Of a DNA stretch of 64,000 bases, positions 56,354 to 64,000 are shown in pieces. Within the stretch, counting starts at the first letter, position 1; each line of letters starts with the position of its first letter. The stretch covers positions 1,116,001-1,180,000 of the forward strand of contig CADCSX010000006.1 of NCBI GenBank assembly GCA_902805475.1, written 5' to 3'. The position numbers and the translations under genes were made by a program. The stretch comes from Entonaema liquescens (lineage: Eukaryota > Ascomycota > Sordariomycetes > Xylariales > Xylariaceae). The notes below the pieces were generated by a model, which ran no database searches, was not told the DNA's origin, and saw only the letters and a list, made by a program, of their open reading frames with translations.

Positions 56354-59300
56354 TAAAACGGCTGGGAAGATCCGGTGAAGGCTAACTGAGAAAGACAAGG
56401 ACTCACGTGCTCATAGACTTTTCGGCGGCCCGCGGAAGTCTGCCTTGATTCGAATTCGGTGAACTTGGAGATGCCAAAAGGTAAAGCTAGACTAAAGTAG
56501 GAATAGCCCGGTTGAAACATGTGGTGGACGTCGAACTGAGAACAGTAATAATTGTTAGTAATAACCGTGGAGTAAAAGCAAGGGATCCGCTATACAAAGT
56601 AGTCCAACGTAGCCACTTGGCCAGAGCTTTCGAGATAACCCCCTGTCGAATTGCCCCTCCAGTCCCCACTAAAGGAACCCTTGTCTTAAGATGCGCGCAT
56701 CGATCTGCAGGCTTTCCCCCGGTCCAGGCCAGCTTTTCCTGCAATGCTGCAATGGGAAGCTCTCAAAAAGATATCGTCGAACAAGTAAGACCCTGCCATT
56801 CATGGTTTATCTTTGGTCACGCCTCCGACGTTGTTTGTTAGTTGTCAATAGGAATATACCTAATTGCATGGTATGTCTAGTAGGGCTTGTCTTTACACGT
56901 ATCTTGACCTTTTTTGAAATCTGAAATTCGCTTGAACGGTTATAAAGTACTCTTCCAGGAAGCTGTGATGATGTTCTCGAGTGGCGTCTTGTACGAGTAA
57001 TGCGGTAAAACTTTTATATCGGCGTATTAAATGACGAGATCGCCGATAAGTTTTTCGTTATCAATCACCTTACCACCCACCTCTCGTATGTAATAAGTCG
57101 CTCCAAACGGTCGGGTGCTGGTTGGAGACGTGCTGTTGTAATTAATACGCCTATTAATACTCCTCTAGCAATGAATAGGGGGCGCAAGGATAAACGTGGG
57201 AAAAGGTTAGTACACATCTCAGACAGCGTTTATACACGCAGTCGAGTGAAGGCCTAGACTCTGGACTAAACTATACAGTATATGTGTAGTTCAGCCTTCG
57301 CCTCAGTTCGACTTACTCGCGACAACCTGTCAGCAGTACTTTTGTGCATACTGGATGATTACTCGTGAGTCTCGAGTCTGTCATAGATATCCTTATATTT
57401 AAGGGAGCTAATTGTTCCCATTGGCAGGAAGCCAAGCACCGGGCCAACCTTACCTGTATAGTAGGTGTTCCGAAAGGCTAAGGATGTCACAATACGAAAG
57501 ACCTTATGAAATCCTTCCTCCGTGTGATAGACATTAAGCAATTACATTTCATATAGCTATACGGTGACCATTGCAGACGAAGTTATTGGTGAAAGCGTCC
57601 CAAACACTAATAGTAAGTGCTTCTTAACCCTAAGTTACCTAAGTCTTTTACAGTTGCGGGTTTACTAGGTTATAGATAATTGATAGCTTCACATGCATTG
57701 TCCTTCGGACCGCCGCTAAAAACCGAGCTACACTAGCTCGAGATCATCTTAATAAAACGTGTAACGTTGATCAGTTACACAACATTACCTGAGGTACATA
57801 AGTTTGTATTAGTTTGGATACCTAAGGCATGTACTGTATCTGTAAATTAATCTGAAATAAATGGAAATAATAGCATAGTGGAGAATATTAAGGTTTTGTA
57901 CAAACTCCACGCGACACGTTGAAGAAGTCCCTAGGTATACACTTAGTACATACATATGCTAGTAAGAAATTGGGTTATTTGCCATGATCTGCGGGGCCCG
58001 CTGACAATAATGTACTTTAACTAGTAGATGTCAAAAGTCACGGTATAAGCGTTATTTGAGGCGTTATAGCAAGATCAGACGATTATTCCTTCGAGCGTTG
58101 CTCCGCCAATTTCAGGATGGGCACGAGAATATATAAATCCCGGGATAGTGGCTCCCATACAGACATTTGACTTATCTACGTAAGCACAGACTCGGCCCAT
58201 GTCCTCGGGTCCGATAGGTGTTCAAAGTCCTATCATCCGATACCTATACTACTATGCACCTATACTACCTACTATGGCTCACTTACCGCATAAGTAGAGG
58301 TAGACAAGCTTAACCCAATGCTCGTGTGAACCAATTGTCGCACGTCTCTGACTAGAGACCTCGCTTAACAAATTCGTACCAAGCCAATCACGCTAATTTG
58401 GAGATCGTATTTGTGACGGAGGCGGCGCTAGGAAAAGCGTGGGGACGGCATACGGATGTACGTTACATGGTGGTAGGCCCCGCGCCCTGCTCGCATTGCA
58501 CATGGGTATAAGAGCATATCTGCTTGATCGTTGATACCGCTAGACCAGCCTCTTTACTTTATACACGGAGGTACCTACATGTACTAACTAGAATAAGGCC
58601 TAGCAAAGCAAACTCCGTAACGGGTAACGACGTTGAGTTGAGCGCTTCGTGATGGGGAGGGATGGGAGGGATTAGCGCTGTAAGATTGAAAAGGGCACCG
58701 GCGGACTTTTGAGCCCATTGGTATTAGTGCGCTAATAGGAAAACGGCACCTCGACATATTTGTTTGATATCTCCCACGCTATCGACTCTATTGATCGACC
58801 CTATTAATCGACACGGACACGGAAATGGTGTGCTCGCACAACATATGTACGTGCACACAGTACCTACGTTAGACGTTGTATTTCGTCGCACACATTTTGC
58901 CTGGCCGAGGTCATCATGCATATCTCCGAAGTATGAAGTATTAAATAATAGGTAGTTAAGTCATATATGGAAGTACGGAAAATCATAGCCACAAATCTCG
59001 GCTTTGAACAGATCCCCATCTAATGAGGGATCCCCCCCAGTTAAGGTTGAAGTAACACACAAGCGTACACAAGGCACATAGCCCCTTGTAACTCGAGCAA
59101 TCCTACCTACAGTAGTGTTATCTTTCTAAGGACATGGACGCTGAGCCGTGGTGGCGGATTAGAGTAACCATACGTTACCTATGTACTTAGCATATACAGT
59201 TAATAAGTATATTAGTATATTGGCAGAATAAGTATCTCAGGTACAGGTAATAAAGTACTTTGCGCTTACCTATACTTATCTGCATACTCTAACTCTATAT

Positions 59301-59967
59301 CCCTGCTAGATACATACTGTACATGTGGGATAATGAGCTAGTAACTCTAAGTATACGCGATGTAAGTGATAACGTCTAGCTCTCCACCTACCGTCCTTTA
59401 GTCCCTTCTTCCCACATCCATGTCACCATAAACTACAACTTCTCTAGTCTCCCCCATAGGCACGTTTTCTCTCATCTTCTGTCTATCAATATCGAACGCG
59501 ACATTTACTTACAATGCGCAATCCGAGGCCTTCGATGCCATATAACTTATACTTTCACTACCAGCATCGTTCTAATTGCGTATTATTCCATGTATCATCC
59601 AGTAGACTTCATGCGAGTGTCGTCGGTAGAGGATCTCAGTCCACTTATTCATCGTCATAAGTGGGATACCATACTCTGGATTCCTCTAAGCCGATTTTTC
59701 GTAAATTGGATATCCCCTCGAAATACAACAAACAATTCTCACACAGCACCTTTCATCTGGATTTTAACGAGGAGGAGAAGGAAAGACTTCAAGCTATTGC
59801 AGCGGTTCGACGAACTCATGTTCCGGCGGGCAGTTTAACCCCCCGTTTCAACCGTGAACACCGTTGCGATTTCATTGCAAGCGGTGTACTCTGAAGACAA
59901 CGTATCTATTCCCGCTCGTCCCCTCTGCGGAGGTTGACGAGCGTGGTCAAGTCCCGGCAGAGACAAA

Positions 59968-61589
59968 ATGCCCTTATATTCCTCGCCGCCGCCGTTCCGT
60001 ACTCCCGACCAGGACAAGCCAACACTTCTGGTTTGTTGGTGGATTACCCTATTTTGCACCGTTATAATTCTATTGCGCATTGCCGGTCGTTTCATTCGAT
60101 CCGAGAAGCTGTTTAGGGAGGATAAGACGGTTGCGTTTGCTATTATTCCGCTCTACTTGCGCATGGGATGTGTTCACATCATCCTACTCTACGGAACTAA
60201 CAATGCACATTTCACCGAGTTGACACACGAAGAAATTCATAAGAGGTCGATAGCTAGTGGCTTGGTGCTTGCTAGCCGGATCTTCTATGCGGCAACGTAT
60301 GTGCTTTGCTCCTTATAACCGAGTTCTCCTTGGTCTGTTCCGACTAGTGGGACGTTTTCCCGTCAGATTTATATGCTAACTTGACCAACTAAAGGCTCTG
60401 GATCCTTAAATCCGCCATTCTTGAATTTTTCAAGCGCTTAACGAGTATTACGTGGAACCGCTCGCACGAAATCACTCTAATCTTTATACGGGCTACCCTG
60501 GCCGCGACCTTCGTGGCCGTTCTAATAGCCGATTTGACGGAATGCCACCCATTCATTCATTATTGGCAGGTTATGCCGGATCCAGGGGGCCAATGTCGCC
60601 AAGGATTCGCCCAGCTGATCACAATGGCGACTTGCAACATCTTAACCGACCTTCTCCTTGTTTTCTATCCGATTCCTATAATCCTCACCAGTCACATGGG
60701 TACCAAGAAGAAAGTCCAACTAACATTATTGTTTTCCGTAAGTCTGAGTGTTGTAGCGATGACGGGGTATCGCATTCCTCGTATAGTTCGCGCACATGGC
60801 AACCAGCAGCTACGCTCTCTACTTGCTTCTGTCGAACTCCTTTTTGCTACGGCAGCGGCCAATACCCTAGTCCTTGGATCATTTGTCAGGGATCGTGGCG
60901 TGAAGAAAACCAGATATAGGCATAACTCCACGACTGCTGAATCTGTCGACTATTCAATCGACCGCAGGCCCACGTATCAAAGAAATTGGGGTAGTGATGA
61001 AGATTTGGTGAGAGGGTTGGGACTTGGTGCAGACCGCGAGCTTCAGGATGCTGTAAGACAGCAAAATCACGGCGAAAAGCCAGCCAGGCCTCTCTTAGCT
61101 GTGGACACTTGGCAGTTTCCTCAGCGTCGTCAAAGCAATGCTACACATGATCTCTCAGACCGAGACCAAATTACTCCATCTCGAAGTAACTCTGCTATAA
61201 CCCCTCGCAGAGTTTCTTTCTTCGACGTTGGCGGACTACTTGATGGCGAGCCGTCTCAAAGCGTACGAGACAGTTTTAACTCTAGCCTCGAGTCACCATC
61301 TTCTCTCTCCCACAGCTCACCCTCGCCTACCAAGCAAGCGACTAGCAATGGCTTCCGCCGCGGCTCTCAAGTAGTACTACAGGACTTGGGTGGTCTTCTT
61401 AACCCGCTCAACCCCAGACAGTCCAGATCGAGCTCTAATAATGGAACCGAACTGGAATCAATACCTCAGCACCCTCAAGAAGCATCACACGACTCTTCCA
61501 AAAGCCGCAGCAGTTCAAACGACACAGAAACGGACATGGACAAGAAAGACTCGGGTGTTGGCAGTTCCCGTAAGACGTCACTGCAGTGA
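59968..61589 (+). CDS. Rhodopsin-like seven-helix membrane protein (Pth11/Sat4 type)
   Basis: Two exons, 59968-60296 and 60395-61589, joined across a 98-nt intron (GTATGT donor, GCTAAC branch near 60375, AAG acceptor) give 507 aa. I count seven hydrophobic helices between about residues 19 and 250: among them WWITLFCTVIILLRIAGRFI, LVLASRIFYAATLWILKSA across the splice, IRATLAATFVAVLIADL, ITMATCNILTDLLLVFYP and ELLFATAAANTLVLGSF. Layout and motifs (W and C in the CHPFIHYW and GQCRQGFAQL loops, P in FYPIPI) fit the fungal rhodopsin/SAT4 family, which includes Pth11-like receptors. There is no N-terminal CFEM domain and no signal peptide. A Ser/Arg/Gln-rich cytoplasmic tail of about 240 residues ends SRKTSLQ. 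The ligand and any G-protein coupling are unknown. Confidence 0.85.
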
Positions 61590-63313
61590 TTGTTGGCATT
61601 CGGGACGGGGCTTAAAAGTTCCCCTAGGTTATAAGGGCTACGCTTTAAGGAGAGATTAAGCAAGCTGCCCTCTGCGTTATATCCTTTAGCAGCTTTAAAC
61701 GAGCAGCGGAGAGTCTAATCGGCCAACATCTAGGGGTCCTCAGAGTCTGATAACTTACTCTGGAGAAAGGAAGTCGATCCATGCCAACCACCATGGATTA
61801 CACATCACCTTCTATGTCACGACATGACTATAACTTAAACCTATGGTGCTAATTTAACAGCTACCCATTAGACAAATTCATCTATCTTATATCTTGCATC
61901 TTAAGGGGTTGGCAGGTTTCCTACCTCATCAGAAGGTCTGGTGGGCTCCAGGATGCGGGTCGAGATATCGTTCTGCACGACCGCGGGCGGCTTATGAAAC
62001 TTACGAAATAACATGACTTTACTTACCTACTAAACATTGTATTACGATATTACGACGTCGATGCCAAAGATCTTCCATACGTTGTACAAATACATCTATA
62101 CTACATACGAAGATTTTGGACAGCACAAGATCGAATACATAATTAATCACACATTTTCTATAAAAGCGGCCGAATTGGTCCCGAAGACAGGATTACATGG
62201 CGTTTTTGGATTAGGAGGGGGTTGTACTCTGATGGTATGAAGATGGGCATACGGGGCTACGGGTGCCCCTTTGGAGTTTGGACGGGTGGATGGAGGACAC
62301 CAAAAAGGGCACCTAGCAGCATGTTCTAAGGAGTGTGGAATTAGGGATAGAACACACGGAGCCGTGTTCTTACCGCCCTTTTCTATTTCATATCATATAC
62401 CCCAAGCGCATAGCGCTTATTTTCTCTTAAGGTATTAAAACTTAGATATAAGATATGTAGATACTAGGTTATATACATCTCATCTGGTTTATACTTAAGT
62501 CTGAGAGAGCTACAAGTTCATATGAAGCATAGAGTATACTAAATTGCAATAGTCAAAGACACTGTCCCTTAAATCATTGTCCCTACAAAAGTCAGATATA
62601 ACACGTTCTACTTTCAAGTTGCCTAGCAGAGACAGAGGCTAATACTCTCTCTTAAGTTACCTCAGCCTCTTTGAACATTGATTTTTTATTGACTACTATT
62701 ACTTGGACCCTGCCGGACATGCTACTATGTATTCCATTTTTCTCCGTCCCAGTCTTTAGGACGAAGAATTATACTCGGCCAAATATGTCAGGTGCTTTGA
62801 TTATGTTGAAAACCCCGTAGCAGCGGGGAGGAATAATACTTTACAAGAAGGGCACTGTAGCGTCCATAGAAGAACTATATTACTGGAAGGAGTATGCTGT
62901 CTTCATACTTTCTCCCGAGAACGACACAGAGCAGCAAAAAGGTTATAGAGCATAGAGATATAGTCGCAATTTCGGGAGGACTATTGGAGCAAGTTTGACA
63001 GGTATTCGTGATTACTAGACTAGGTACAATTTTTCCTTTTTCTCGCGTAGCAGCTCTATGTCCAAATTGCAATAAGAGCAAAGCCTTCTCTCGTCTCCTC
63101 GATTAGTAGAAGAAAAAAATCAACCTCTGAGTAAAGCTGCGGGGGATAGATGGTTTTGGAAAGAACCCTCCCCGAGCTGCAGACCAAATAACGCCGCCCT
63201 CTGCCAAATCAAGTCATGCTCGTAGACGCCGGTATTTTGCAAAGCTTTCTTTTTTTCTCTCCCTGTCTCCTAGAGATAGGATAACCTATAAGTGGTGTTT
63301 AGGTTCGCGGGGT
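61590..63313. other. Intergenic region between convergent genes
   Basis: About 1.7 kb between the stop of the rhodopsin-like gene and the stop of Rpb5. Short frames (62037-62240, 62875-63081) have no recognisable content. No gene is seen. Confidence 0.45.
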
Positions 63314-64000
63314 TTATACGCACAGCCTGTAACTGGCGTAGCGGCCAGCCGTCTCGCTGGTACGGATGATCTTGACGACCTGGCCGCGCTTCATGCCGAA
63401 GTACTTGGCGACGGGGTCCTTCTGCAGGATACGCGGGAGCTGTGTCTCCTTGAGGCGGTAGCGCTTGAGCAGGGCGACCTTCTCCTCCCGGCTAAGGAGG
63501 ACGTGGCGGGGCACGAGCTCGTGGTGCGTGATGTTGATGAGCAGGTCCTCCTCGAGGAACCACTCGATGGAGGTCCACTGGGCGAACTTGGCGATCTCCT
63601 TCTTGGCCGAGGCCGACACAGCCACGTGCGACACGAGGATCCCCGTGCTATGGTTCTCCTGCGCGCAGAACTTGCCGAACTTTCGCATGTGCTCCGCTCC
63701 CAACGATTCCTCGTCGTGGAACTCTACCCATACCGTGCCAATGTCTGCTTTTGGGTCCGGGTTCGAGGGTGTTGCGGGGGCGCTTAGCTTCTTCATCATC
63801 TCCGGGCTTGGTCGTGCTGAGAACTTGAGCTTCGAACGTCTTTATATAGTTGGGCGTAAGGTTAGCTAGCTATTCCCATCAGAAATAAATTGCCTAGTGT
63901 TCCCTAATACGTACACGACAGAGCCGTCCATGTTGCAGTAGATGTTCTTAAACGATTCTAGCGAAATGTTGACTTCTGTTTCGGAGAGTTCATAGCCCTA
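63314..64000 (-). CDS. RPB5: RNA polymerase subunit Rpb5/RPABC1 (5' end outside window)
   Basis: Shared subunit of RNA polymerases I, II and III. Exons seen: 63915-64000 (running off the window) and 63314-63839, separated by a 75-nt intron (GTACGT donor, AAG acceptor). The visible N-terminal piece reads GYELSETEVNISLESFKN; after the splice comes RSKLKFSARPSPEMMKKL, then the jaw-domain text IGTVWVEFHDEESLG. The C-terminal assembly domain is classic: ITHHELVPRHVLLSREEK, LKETQLPRILQKDPVAKYFG and VVKIIRTSETAGRYASYRLC, ending in one extra Val. About 200 residues are present, so only the first few dozen residues lie beyond the window. The plus-strand frames over it are shadows. Confidence 0.95.

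Larger units (their letters stand above)
54702..59967. other. Five-kilobase intergenic region
   Basis: No supportable gene over about 5.3 kb. It contains a 12-bp tandem repeat abutting a short ATG frame (55973-56008), a GA microsatellite (56312-56349) and scattered TACCTA motifs. Frames at 56512-56841 and 59590-59894 show no domain. The last few hundred bases are CT-rich and probably form the leader of the rhodopsin-like gene. Confidence 0.45.

Noticed and set aside
56287..56520. Frame with a Ser-Leu repeat
   Set aside because: Translation of the GA microsatellite on the opposite strand.
1..64000. tRNA, 5S rRNA, CRISPR arrays, integrases, reverse transcriptases, telomere repeats
   Set aside because: I looked for B-box-like GGTTCGA motifs, regularly spaced repeats, transposase or RT motifs and TTAGGG arrays and saw none that held up; a covariance-model or profile search was not possible.

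Overview
The window is nuclear DNA of a filamentous ascomycete fungus, most likely a Sordariomycete (class-level placement is inference). Supporting signs are short spliceosomal introns (about 50-150 nt) with CTAAC/CTAAT-type branch sites, a Zn2Cys6 transcription factor, the fungal mitoribosomal protein Mrp51, a Bbc1-type SH3 protein, an Rkm5-type methyltransferase, a Pth11/Sat4-like seven-helix protein, and wide intergenic spaces. I see no prokaryotic, viral or intact transposon gene.

Layout. 0.6-4.5 kb: an unrecognised coiled-coil protein (+), a NECAP endocytosis protein (-) and mitoribosomal Mrp51 (+). 5.0-5.6 kb: ribosomal protein eS17 (+, three exons). 6.1-7.0 kb: an Rtr1/RPAP2 CTD phosphatase (-). 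8.3-11.9 kb: the actin-patch SH3 protein Bbc1/Mti1 (+). 12.0-19.9 kb: about 8 kb with no supportable gene. 19.9-21.3 kb: a two-exon protein of unknown function (+). 22.5-27.4 kb: GCP4 of the gamma-tubulin complex (-) and a spartin/senescence-domain protein (-). 30.4-33.4 kb: a Zn2Cys6 regulator (+). 34.8-35.9 kb: an Rkm5-like lysine methyltransferase (-). 37.2-39.4 kb: a long-chain acyl-CoA synthetase (+). 41.5-42.4 kb: neuronal calcium sensor NCS-1/Frq1 (-). 44.8-47.4 kb: Cdc45 (-, three exons). 48.0-48.5 kb: a strongly AT-rich, RIP-like island. 48.8-50.4 kb: a JmjC/cupin-8 protein (+). 50.9-54.7 kb: tubulin cofactor D (+). 60.0-61.6 kb: a rhodopsin-like seven-helix protein (+). 63.3-64.0 kb: the C-terminal part of RNA polymerase subunit Rpb5 (-), cut by the window edge.

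The genes are dispersed housekeeping functions: translation, Pol II transcription, replication, microtubules, endocytosis, lipid activation and calcium sensing. They do not form a metabolite cluster, defence system or mobile element, and I found no convincing new biological system.

The most informative irregularity is a set of apparent frameshifts in five otherwise well-conserved genes (Rtr1, Bbc1, GCP4, cofactor D, Rkm5). All except the Rkm5 break lie at or next to a run of C (G on the other strand), and most are repaired by one extra base in that run. This looks like homopolymer under-calling in the assembly rather than pseudogenisation. Bookkeeping supports it: exon lengths become multiples of three once the bases are restored.
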